DNA of 12,634 nucleotides from Treponema sp. Its GTDB lineage: Bacteria > Spirochaetota > Spirochaetia > Treponematales > Breznakiellaceae. The translations under genes and the position numbers were made by a program. Shown one piece after another: positions 7,169-12,634 of the stretch; within the stretch, counting starts at the first letter, position 1; each line of letters opens with the position of its first letter. The notes below the pieces were generated by a model. That model had not been told where the DNA came from. It worked only from the letters and a program-made list of their open reading frames with translations, and made no database searches. The stretch covers positions 1 through 12,634 of the forward strand of contig JAISOR010000218.1 in the NCBI GenBank assembly GCA_031275535.1, in the 5' to 3' direction.

Positions 7169-7264
7169 GGCCGGGCCGTCAAATACCGAATCCGGGGCCC
7201 ACGCGTTTGCTTTTGCCCCCATACCGCGGCGGGGCGGCTCCCTCCTGCCCACGGCTCCGGATCC

Positions 7265-7302
7265 AAAAAAGGCCGGTAACGAACCGAAGTTCGTTACCGG
7301 CC
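7265..7302 (-). terminator. Intrinsic terminator (minus strand) with UUCG loop
   Basis: Perfect 14-bp arms at 7271-7284 and 7289-7302 enclose a loop that reads TTCG on the minus strand, closed by C-G (the very stable cUUCGg tetraloop). Six T residues follow in the minus direction (7265-7270). It would end transcripts coming from the M23 gene about 230 nt past its stop codon. The outer arm GGCCGGTAAC also occurs in the hairpin at 4255-4291. Confidence 0.85.
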
Positions 7303-7421
7303 ATGCCCTTGAGGCATATCGGAAATATAGTGATTTGGGAGGGGAACTATAGGTCCGACATTATATATATCGGTAGAACCTGCATTTTCCTTAGCAAAAT
7401 TGATAAAAAGATGGAATATTG

Positions 7422-7461
7422 AGCCTGTTCCAAAATCCGGTTGGTTTTAGAACAGGCTTTT
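7422..7461. repeat. Modular hairpin, outer arm AGCCTGTTC/GAACAGGCT
   Basis: AGCCTGTTC (7422-7430) pairs with GAACAGGCT (7450-7458). The inner part, CAAAATCC against GGTTTTA, repeats the core and the C-A mismatch of 7007-7045 with a T-G wobble. TTTT at 7458-7461 gives it a modest terminator shape on the plus strand. The arm AGCCTGTT is shared with the repeats at 127-139, 4418-4430 and 8674-8685. Confidence 0.7.
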
Positions 7462-7474
7462 CAACAGTAAGGCG

Positions 7475-7523
7475 GTTTCAAAATCCTCCGGCCCGGCGGC
7501 CGGGCTTGAAACTTTCCCCGGCC
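7475..7523. repeat. Overlapping competing hairpins downstream of M23 gene
   Basis: GTTTCAA (7475-7481) pairs with TTGAAAC (7506-7512) and encloses GCCCGG/CCGGGC (7491-7496, 7500-7505). Alternatively GGCCGGG (7498-7504) pairs with CCCGGCC (7517-7523), followed by TTTTGTTT on the plus strand. The two folds cannot form together. The region starts 7 nt beyond the M23 stop codon in the minus direction. Confidence 0.5.
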
Positions 7524-7529
7524 TTTTGT

Positions 7530-8465
7530 TTAGCGCGGATTATCCCGGAAAAGCAGCCTTCCCGGGTCCTGGGCCTGCCCGTTCTGCCGTAATTCAAAAT
7601 GCAGGTGGGGGCCGGTGGACTGGCCGGTACTTCCCACCTTGCCTATCAGGGCGCCGGTCCGGACCTGGCTCCCCAGGGTGGTGAGGATCGCCGAAAGGTG
7701 GCCGTAAAGGCTGACCCAGCTTTCCCCGTGCCGGATCACAATGTATTTCCCGTAAATGGGATCTTCCCCCAGGTCCGTTACCACCCCCTCCCGGGCGGCG
7801 AATACGTCGCTCCCCTCGGGGGCCGCCAGATCCAGGCCTTCGTGGATCTTTACCGTCCCGGTGATGGGGTTTCTCCTCAGGCCGAAGGGGCTGGTAACCC
7901 GGTAGGTACGCAGGGGAAAACTGAAGTTAAAGTTGAGGAAAAAGATCCGTTCCGTGGGGGAAAAATCCGCGCCGGGAATGAAAAGAAACCCCGCCTTGTT
8001 CCCCCCCCGGTTTATGGTGATAGAAACCCCGGCATGTACCTCCCGGGAGGAGGCGAGGAGCCGCTCCAGGTCCGATTCGGGATTTTCGGGGATAAAGATC
8101 CCCGGGACCGAGGGGAGCAGCAGGGTCCCGCTCAAGGCCCCGGGATGGGCGATACGGTTGAGGGTGGTCAGGGCCGCGTAGGGGATATTGCACCGGGCGG
8201 CGAGGCTGAAAACATCGTCGGTTTCCTGCGGGGCATAGGCATAAACCGTCAGGGCCTCGGCCAGGCTGGAGGCGTCTTCCCCGGTCCGGGCCCGGTTGGC
8301 AACCCGGCGCCGGGCGTTTTCCACGTCCGCCATGTACTGGTTAAAGGCCAGGTCCCGGACATCCAGCCGGGTTATGACGGGAAAATTCGCTTCGGTATTT
8401 TCCGCCCCCAGGGGGAGTACCCCCGCGAGAAAGACCAAGAGCCAAAGCCCCCCTGTTTTTTTCAT
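7530..8465 (-). CDS. Exported M23-family peptidase with a divergent LysM-like region
   Basis: This 311-residue protein probably cuts, or helps regulate the cutting of, peptidoglycan crossbridges in the periplasm. A signal peptide is visible (Lys2-Lys3, hydrophobic 6-18, Ala-containing cleavage region near 20). Residues about 73-117 look like a degenerate LysM domain (YAYAPQETDDVFSLAARCNIPYAALTTLN). The M23 domain covers about 190-305. It has His208 and Asp212 in HEGLD, His256 in LYGH, and His287/His289 in GPHLHFE, so all zinc-binding and catalytic residues are present and the enzyme is predicted active. The ATG followed by two Lys codons (8463-8465) gives the cleanest signal peptide; an ATG three codons earlier (8474) is equally possible. 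Longer in-frame extensions to 8714 lack a signal and run into repeats. Its transcript should end at 7265-7302. Confidence 0.93.
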   Translation of the reverse strand: MKKTGGLWLLVFLAGVLPLGAENTEANFPVITRLDVRDLAFNQYMADVENARRRVANRARTGEDASSLAEALTVYAYAPQETDDVFSLAARCNIPYAALTTLNRIAHPGALSGTLLLPSVPGIFIPENPESDLERLLASSREVHAGVSITINRGGNKAGFLFIPGADFSPTERIFFLNFNFSFPLRTYRVTSPFGLRRNPITGTVKIHEGLDLAAPEGSDVFAAREGVVTDLGEDPIYGKYIVIRHGESWVSLYGHLSAILTTLGSQVRTGALIGKVGSTGQSTGPHLHFELRQNGQAQDPGRLLFRDNPR

Positions 8466-8483
8466 GCCTGTCATACCTGCCCG

Positions 8484-8500
8484 CAGCCTTATCGTACCAG
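8484..8500 (-). promoter_or_regulatory. Possible extended -10 promoter for the M23 gene
   Basis: On the minus strand, TGG followed by TACGAT (8491-8496) matches an extended -10 (TGn-TATAAT) at four of six hexamer positions. A transcript would begin near 8484, about 20 nt before the ATG at 8465. No good -35 is visible, so this is weak. Confidence 0.28.
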
Positions 8501-8673
8501 GAATAGGCTTGAAAGAGAAGGCGGCCCCGCTCCCCCCGGTTTTTTGCCGCTTCCCCCAGCGCAGCCTCCGGGCGCCGGCGGCACAATTGGGGGCTCCGGG
8601 CAAGTCCGGCGAGCAAAGGCGAAGGCATACCGTACCCGTCCCTTGTTGAACGATCCATTCAAAGGGTTGCCTG

Positions 8674-8737
8674 GGAGCCTGTTGCACTTGTGGATTTTTT
8701 GCATGGATATGCAAAAAATCCTCGATTATCGGGCTCC
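8674..8737. repeat. Closed multi-helix repeat domain with 13-bp perfect hairpin
   Basis: Outer arms GGAGCC (8674-8679) and GGCTCC (8732-8737) enclose a perfect 13-bp hairpin, GGATTTTTTGCAT (8692-8704) with ATGCAAAAAATCC (8709-8721). GGAGCCTGTTGC at 8674-8685 is the reverse complement of 4416-4427. It forms the second structured domain after the TPR stop codon and may terminate that transcript in either direction. Confidence 0.7.
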
Positions 8738-8742
8738 TTTAT

Positions 8743-8814
8743 GCAGTTTGCAGGGTATAAAAATTCACTTTTGTGAATTTTTATACAATTTTGCGCTGAA
8801 GCGCAACAAACTGC
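8743..8814. repeat. Three-way-junction repeat at the TPR stop codon
   Basis: Outer arms GCAGTTTG (8743-8750) and CAAACTGC (8807-8814) are perfect over 8 bp. They enclose a perfect 14-bp hairpin (8755-8768 with 8773-8786, TTTT loop) and a perfect 7-bp hairpin (8791-8797 with 8800-8806, GA loop). The last base of the outer arm is also the third base of the TPR stop codon. The 14-bp arm is identical to 4398-4411 downstream of the PBP gene. Confidence 0.8.
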
Positions 8815-10289
8815 TAGAAACTCCCCATATTTCTTTTTTCCAGGGCCCATTCGTTCAGGCGCCATTCCTGCATATACTTCCGGTTAAGCTCCCGAACCTG
8901 GAGAAAATACCGGTCCGCCAGATTCCTGTTTCCCCGGATATCGTAATATTCCGCTAAATAGTAGAGCATCTTGGCCTTGGTATCAATATTCCGCTCCCGG
9001 TCTATGCGGATGGCCACATCATTATCCCCGGAAAGATCGTAGTACAGCCGGAGCATATACCAGGGCAGGGTCTCCCGCTGCACCTTGCGCAGGGCCTGTT
9101 CCAGATATTGCCGGGGGTCCGACAGCTTTCCCGCCCGCATCCAGTTCATGGCGGCGAGGAGGGCATAGGTCCATTCCTGGGGAGCCCGTTTATAGGCCTC
9201 CGCGAAGGCATCCCGGGCTTCCCCCCAGAGGCCCTTCCGCATCTTGTGGAGTCCAATCCCCTCAAAGGCGAAATAATAGTCAGGGTTTAACCGGGCCAGG
9301 GAGGCGTAATCCTGCTCCGCCCCGTCGTAGTCCCCCAACTCGTCCTTGATGCCGGCGCTGTACACATAGGCCACAAATGAATCCGGGGCCAGGGAAATGG
9401 CCCGGTCAAATTCCTCCAGGGCATCCCGCTTCCGGTTAAGGTCCAGCAGCACATTCCCCCGGTCACAGGCTATCCAATAATCGCCGGCGGCCAGTTCCTT
9501 GGCCTTATTGAGGTCATCCAGGGCCTGGTTGGGGTAACCCGCGGCCCGATAGAGCCGGGCCCGCTGGCTCAAACCCAGGGGCCATTGGGGGTAGAGGCTC
9601 ACCACCTTGTTGAGCAGGGCTTCCGCTTCCGCGGGTTTCTGCTCCCGCCGGTAGATATCCGCCCGGCCCGTCAGGGCGTCCCGGTCATCGGGGGCAGCCG
9701 CCAGGGCCCGGTCAAAATAGGATGCCGCGGTCCGTAACGAGCCGATCCGCAGGGCCATATTCCCCAGGGTATTCAACGCCCGGACATGGGCGGGATCCGC
9801 CTTGAGGATCCGGTCCAGCAGGGCCCGCTGTTCCCGTTCCCGGCCGGCGACCTCTTCTATCGAAGAAAGCACAAACAGGGCCTCGGTATTATCAGGTTCC
9901 CCGGCGATGATCTCCTCTACGATGACCCGTCCCTCCCCGGCGCGGCCGGCGGAAATGAGGATCGAGGCTTTCAGCAAACGGAGGGGGGCGGTTTCAGCCT
10001 CGGCGGGATCCATTTCATCAAAAAGGGCCAGCGCCCCGTCATAATCCCCTCTTTCCAAAAAAGCGGTCATCCGGTTTAATATTCCCTGGGCGGCGGGGAT
10101 CTCCGGTTCCGGCGGCGCAGCCTCGATTTGAGGCGGGGTCAGCCCCGGTTCAGGGGAGGGACCCGCCGGGGGAGGGGCGGAGGAACAGGCAATCAGAGCC
10201 GCCAGTATAATCCCCCCCAGGAAAATGGGCCATAGGCCCCGGAAAAGCGCGTCATATAAACCCGTTACAAGCCTGTTGTTTATATTCAT
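8814..10289 (-). CDS. TPR-repeat lipoprotein
   Basis: This 491-residue protein has a hydrophobic segment at about 19-34 ending in the lipobox LIAC, so Cys35 is the likely lipidation site. A Pro-rich linker (about 38-65) follows, and then tetratricopeptide repeats fill most of residues 67-480. Clear TPR signatures include ALNTLGNMALRIGSLRTAASYFDRALAAAPD and RDALEEFDRAISLAPDSFVAYVY-type units; I estimate around ten repeats. Such proteins act as scaffolds for envelope complexes, and nothing shows the partner. The divergent 595-aa membrane protein and the neighbouring M23 and PBP genes suggest an envelope role (inference). I chose the ATG at 10289 because it gives the lipoprotein signal directly and sits just after a strong promoter; a longer frame to 10406 would read through that promoter. 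There is no clear Shine-Dalgarno sequence. Confidence 0.92.
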   Translation of the reverse strand: MNINNRLVTGLYDALFRGLWPIFLGGIILAALIACSSAPPPAGPSPEPGLTPPQIEAAPPEPEIPAAQGILNRMTAFLERGDYDGALALFDEMDPAEAETAPLRLLKASILISAGRAGEGRVIVEEIIAGEPDNTEALFVLSSIEEVAGREREQRALLDRILKADPAHVRALNTLGNMALRIGSLRTAASYFDRALAAAPDDRDALTGRADIYRREQKPAEAEALLNKVVSLYPQWPLGLSQRARLYRAAGYPNQALDDLNKAKELAAGDYWIACDRGNVLLDLNRKRDALEEFDRAISLAPDSFVAYVYSAGIKDELGDYDGAEQDYASLARLNPDYYFAFEGIGLHKMRKGLWGEARDAFAEAYKRAPQEWTYALLAAMNWMRAGKLSDPRQYLEQALRKVQRETLPWYMLRLYYDLSGDNDVAIRIDRERNIDTKAKMLYYLAEYYDIRGNRNLADRYFLQVRELNRKYMQEWRLNEWALEKRNMGSF

Positions 10290-10292
10290 TGG

Positions 10293-10328
10293 AATATATA
10301 TTATACAATCATGAGACGCGCGGGGCAA
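10293..10328 (-). promoter_or_regulatory. Strong promoter for the TPR gene, near-leaderless
   Basis: On the minus strand, TTGCCC (10323-10328), a 17-bp spacer and a perfect TATAAT (10300-10305) form a sigma70-type promoter. The expected start is around 10292-10294, only 3-5 nt before the ATG at 10289, so the mRNA would be essentially leaderless. This fits the missing ribosome binding site. Confidence 0.7.
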
Positions 10329-10392
10329 CACGCCCGGCTGGTTATCCCGCCGGTCCTGCGGTTTCCCGCCTTCGGGCGGTGAAATTGTTGAA

Positions 10393-10427
10393 TTGGTCAT
10401 ACACATTGAATTTATATTATCGGATAC
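10393..10427 (+). promoter_or_regulatory. Putative promoter for the 595-aa protein gene
   Basis: TTGGTC (10393-10398), a 16-bp spacer and TATTAT (10415-10420) form a weak sigma70-like promoter. Overlapping alternatives exist (TTGAAT at 10388, TATATT at 10413). Transcription would begin near 10427, about 4 nt before the first ATG or 16 nt before the ATG at 10443. Confidence 0.4.
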
Positions 10428-10430
10428 ATT

Positions 10431-12218
10431 ATGCTTAATTTAATGAAAAAACCTATGTTTCCCCGGATAATCGCCCTTGTTTTTATATATGGAATCATTT
10501 TTTTGCTTCTCGTGATGATACAGTTTACCCGGCAAGGAGCCTTTACCTGCAAGGCGGGGGATCTGATCGTATCCGGCTATTACCGGGAGCCCCCCGCCGA
10601 TTCCTCCTCACCCCCGGGAGCGTACCTGCTGACCAACGGGGCCAGCGTTTTTTTTGGGGGCCTGGAATTCCGCATGGAAGACCGCAGCGGTTTCGCGCTT
10701 CATTATGAGGACGGCGGCGCGGAAAAGATAGTCCCCGAATATATGGTTCTGACCGAGGATGCGGCCTCCTTCAGGCTTCCCGGGGGTTCTGAACTCAACT
10801 TTTCCACCCGGGGTCCCACGGGAAAGGCGGAACTGCGGATCAGCGGCAGCTTTGACGATCACGTTCAGCGGCTGGAATTGCCCTACCGGCTCCTCAGGAA
10901 TTCCCGGATGCGGAAATCCGAAGACGGGAAGGTCCGGATTACCGCCGGCGGCACGGATTACGCCTTTGAGGCGGCGGAACTCGATACCGCGTCCCGGACC
11001 CTCGCCATTACGGCGGGGGGAGCCGCGGTCTCTTACCGGGCGGTTCCGGAAAACAAGAGCTTTATCCCGGATGACCTGGTTATCCCCGCCGCCCTGGACC
11101 TTGAGGAGTACGAAGCGCTCCTGACCCAATGGCGGGATCAGGCCTTTGCCCTGTGGAGCCAGGCCGTGAAAACCGCCAATGACGAAGCGGTGGTAACCGC
11201 CTATCTGGGCGAATCAATCCGGCGGGGCGGTTATAAGGCGGCGGTTTCCTCCATATCCCCGGCTTTTTTGAACGGGGAGCGAAGGACCTTTGCGTCTTCG
11301 GTATACCTGGGGCGCCTGGACATAGGGCTGCGCTCGCTCTCCGCCGCTGAACGGGACAAACAGAGCCGCCTTTCCCGGCTGATACTCGATGAAAAGTCCC
11401 CGGACTTTTTGGGGGAACCCCATGTTTTTGCATACCTGGAGACCCGGCATAACACGGCCCTTATCAACGGCGGCATTGAAATCGTCCGGGACCTGGATCC
11501 GTCCTCCCTGTCCCCGGATAGGGCGCCGGGCATCCTGGAAGGGTGGTATGACTGGCATTTGTACCGCCCCAACGAGGAGAACCCCTTTGCCCGGCTGCTG
11601 GATCAGGCCTGTTTTGCGATTGCCGCGGCGGCCCAAAAAAGCCCCCCGGGGGACCGGCTGTTTGTATTTTCCGGGACCTCGGCGGACACGGAATTCAACC
11701 TCCGCCTGGGAAAAGCCCTGACCCTCTACGGGGAAACCGCGGGGAATAAGACCTGGGCGGCCCTGGGACGCTCCCTTATCCTGTCCGTCCTCTCCCTCGC
11801 CGACGCTTCGGGGACCCTGCCGGAGGCCGTATCCAGCGGGGAGGACGCGGAAAGCCCCCGGCGCCTGGATTCCGCCGGGATCTACCGCTTCCTCGCCTCC
11901 GGGACCTATCCCCATGCGGTAACCATCGGCCATCCCCCGGAAGGCGTCTGGGCCTGGACCGTGGCCCAGGTCTCGTCGGTCCGGGAAAACAACGTCCTGG
12001 ATATTTCCGTATCCTTCTCCGAGGGAGAGACCCACTACATGATAATCCGCGGTATCCGGCCCTTCTCCAAAATTCAGCTTTACGGCATTGATTACCGCAC
12101 GGATCCCCAATTTGAGCGTTACGATTCCTCGGGCTGGTCTTATTCATCCTCGGAACAGACCCTGCTGGTCAAAATGCGGCACCGGGCCGCGGTGGAGCAT
12201 ATCAGGATCTACTCCTAA
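10431..12218 (+). CDS. Membrane-anchored protein of unknown function, probably periplasmic
   Basis: I do not recognise a family. The 595 residues begin with a short basic stretch and a hydrophobic helix at about 11-31, best read as an uncleaved anchor with the rest in the periplasm. Residues about 37-205 alternate short hydrophobic stretches with Gly, Asp and Ser turns and look beta-rich. About 222-475 look helical and include EGWYDWHLYRPNEENPF (370-386) and EFNLRLGKALTLYGE. About 500-595 look beta-rich again and end in HIRIYS. A beta / helical / beta order with aromatic acidic patches recalls carbohydrate-active proteins, but no catalytic motif is visible and I do not claim it. It is divergent from the TPR lipoprotein gene. 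ATG at 10431 has a weak GGA 6 nt upstream; ATG at 10443 is an alternative start. A second stop (TAG 12219-12221) follows at once. Confidence 0.85.
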   Translation: MLNLMKKPMFPRIIALVFIYGIIFLLLVMIQFTRQGAFTCKAGDLIVSGYYREPPADSSSPPGAYLLTNGASVFFGGLEFRMEDRSGFALHYEDGGAEKIVPEYMVLTEDAASFRLPGGSELNFSTRGPTGKAELRISGSFDDHVQRLELPYRLLRNSRMRKSEDGKVRITAGGTDYAFEAAELDTASRTLAITAGGAAVSYRAVPENKSFIPDDLVIPAALDLEEYEALLTQWRDQAFALWSQAVKTANDEAVVTAYLGESIRRGGYKAAVSSISPAFLNGERRTFASSVYLGRLDIGLRSLSAAERDKQSRLSRLILDEKSPDFLGEPHVFAYLETRHNTALINGGIEIVRDLDPSSLSPDRAPGILEGWYDWHLYRPNEENPFARLLDQACFAIAAAAQKSPPGDRLFVFSGTSADTEFNLRLGKALTLYGETAGNKTWAALGRSLILSVLSLADASGTLPEAVSSGEDAESPRRLDSAGIYRFLASGTYPHAVTIGHPPEGVWAWTVAQVSSVRENNVLDISVSFSEGETHYMIIRGIRPFSKIQLYGIDYRTDPQFERYDSSGWSYSSSEQTLLVKMRHRAAVEHIRIYS

Positions 12219-12355
12219 TAGGCTGACCAGTGTCCAGACACGATTAAATTGCGGATTTGGCGCGGGGGGATTCATGGTTCCCGCGCCGGCCATGCAGGTC
12301 CAATCCCCGGGGATTCAAGGGTGGTCTTGTAAAGGGCGGCCGGAAGCCCTGGGGT
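12219..12355. other. Spacer between 595-aa gene and tandem array, with three palindromes
   Basis: GTGTCcaGACAC lies at 12230-12241. GGCGCGGG (12259-12266) pairs with CCCGCGCC (12280-12287). AATCCCCGGGGATT at 12302-12315 is a perfect 14-bp palindrome without a loop. None has a T-tract, so no ordinary terminator for the 595-aa gene is visible. GGGGTACCCC (12351-12360) overlaps the first repeat unit. Confidence 0.65.
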
Positions 12356-12630
12356 ACCCCGCCGGCGGGGGTCAGGCACCACCGCTAGATATAGCGCCTG
12401 GGGTCAGGCTCCACCCCCTACATCTAGCAGCGTACCGGAGCATGTCAGGGTCAGACCCCGCCGGCGGGGGTCAGGCACCACCGCTAGATATAGCGTCTGG
12501 GGTCAGGCTCCACCCCCTACATCTAGTAGCGCACCGGAGTATGTCAGGGTCAGACCCCGCCGGCGGGGGTCAGGCACCACCACTAGATATAGCGACTGGG
12601 GTCAGGCTCCACCCCCTACATCTAGCAGCG
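12356..12630. repeat. 99-bp tandem repeat array, two full copies plus one partial
   Basis: Copies start at 12356, 12455 and 12554, an exact 99-bp period. Copies 1 and 2 differ at four positions, all transitions. Copy 3 follows the unit for 77 bases and then departs in the last four window bases. Each unit contains the palindrome CCCCGCCGGCGGGG, two related half-units beginning GGGGTCAGGC(A/T)CCACC, a dyad GCTAGAT...ATCTAGC, and a GGGTCAGACCC dyad. There are no unique spacers, so it is not CRISPR. The form recalls clustered REP-like or IS200-like (Y1 transposase) associated palindromes, but no transposase is in view. Confidence 0.9.
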
Positions 12631-12634
12631 AGAA

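Larger units (their letters stand above)
7123..7529. other. 407-bp spacer between PBP leader and M23 gene
   Basis: It holds a putative minus-strand promoter (7140-7168), a strong terminator (7265-7302) and two modular hairpins (7422-7461, 7475-7523). Between 7303 and 7421 there is AT-richer sequence with a 12-codon minus-strand ORF at 7347-7385 (TAAGGAAAATGCAGGT at its start) whose leader and first codons resemble those of the ParB-like gene. I see no full-length gene. Confidence 0.7.
8466..8813. other. 348-bp spacer between M23 and TPR genes
   Basis: The half next to M23 (8466-8670) is GC-rich, with a possible extended -10 and a small palindrome at about 8645-8661 (TTGAACGATCCATTCAA). The half next to the TPR gene (8674-8814) is two closed multi-helix structures, listed separately. 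The minus frame of the M23 gene stays open through 8714. The implied N-terminal extension shows no conserved pattern and would bury the signal peptide, so I do not call it coding. Confidence 0.65.

Noticed and set aside
8500..8660. Structured non-coding RNA or riboswitch in the M23 upstream region
   Set aside because: I compared it by eye with SRP RNA and tRNA shapes and saw no convincing conserved core. Only a small TTGAA/TTCAA palindrome is present.
8466..8714. N-terminal extension of the M23 protein to 394 residues
   Set aside because: The extension would place about 83 low-quality residues before a clear signal peptide and begins inside the 13-bp hairpin of the repeat domain. The internal ATG with two Lys codons is the natural start.
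7599..8957. 452-codon plus-strand open frame
   Set aside because: It is antisense to the M23 gene, crosses the hairpin spacer and runs into the TPR gene. The translation is Gly/Pro-rich noise.
10290..10406. N-terminal extension of the TPR lipoprotein to 530 residues
   Set aside because: It would be transcribed through its own strong promoter and would put 39 polar residues before the lipoprotein signal.
12356..12634. CRISPR array
   Set aside because: The whole 99-bp unit is repeated, with no unique spacers, and no cas genes are in view.

Overview
The window is 12.6 kb of GC-rich bacterial chromosome and looks like a spirochaete of the Treponema lineage. That is inferred from protein style: a short orphan ParB-like protein, a TPR lipoprotein beside a conserved-looking membrane-anchored protein, and Treponema-like kinase and PBP sequences. 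It was not tested by any search. I see no rRNA, tRNA, CRISPR array, phage module or recognisable defence island.

Layout, left to right. The window opens inside the last 40 codons of an IS630-type transposase (+). Five genes follow on the minus strand: a hybrid sensor histidine kinase (136-3489), an orphan ParB N-domain protein (3769-4158), a class A penicillin-binding protein (4427-6982), an exported M23 peptidase (7530-8465) and a TPR lipoprotein (8814-10289). From a 141-bp divergent spacer, a plus-strand gene (10431-12218) encodes a membrane-anchored protein of unknown function. The window ends in a 99-bp tandem repeat (12356-12630).

How the genes work together. The PBP makes and crosslinks peptidoglycan. 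The M23 protein is probably an endopeptidase or regulator that trims or modulates it. The TPR lipoprotein and the 595-aa protein are both predicted at the periplasmic face of the inner membrane and are divergently transcribed from near-leaderless promoters. The core is therefore best described as a cell-envelope neighbourhood. Spacers of 270-550 bp suggest mostly separate transcription units rather than one tight operon.

The most unusual content is intergenic. Every spacer between the minus-strand genes is packed with hairpins built from a small set of reusable modules. Outer arms and inner cores are recombined, and the outer arms differ in sequence while staying self-complementary. Several stop codons lie exactly at module edges. 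With the 99-bp palindromic array on the right and the transposase tail on the left, this points to repeat-mediated remodelling of this genome's intergenic DNA. I found no convincing new multi-gene system; the modular hairpin family is the best candidate for something undescribed.
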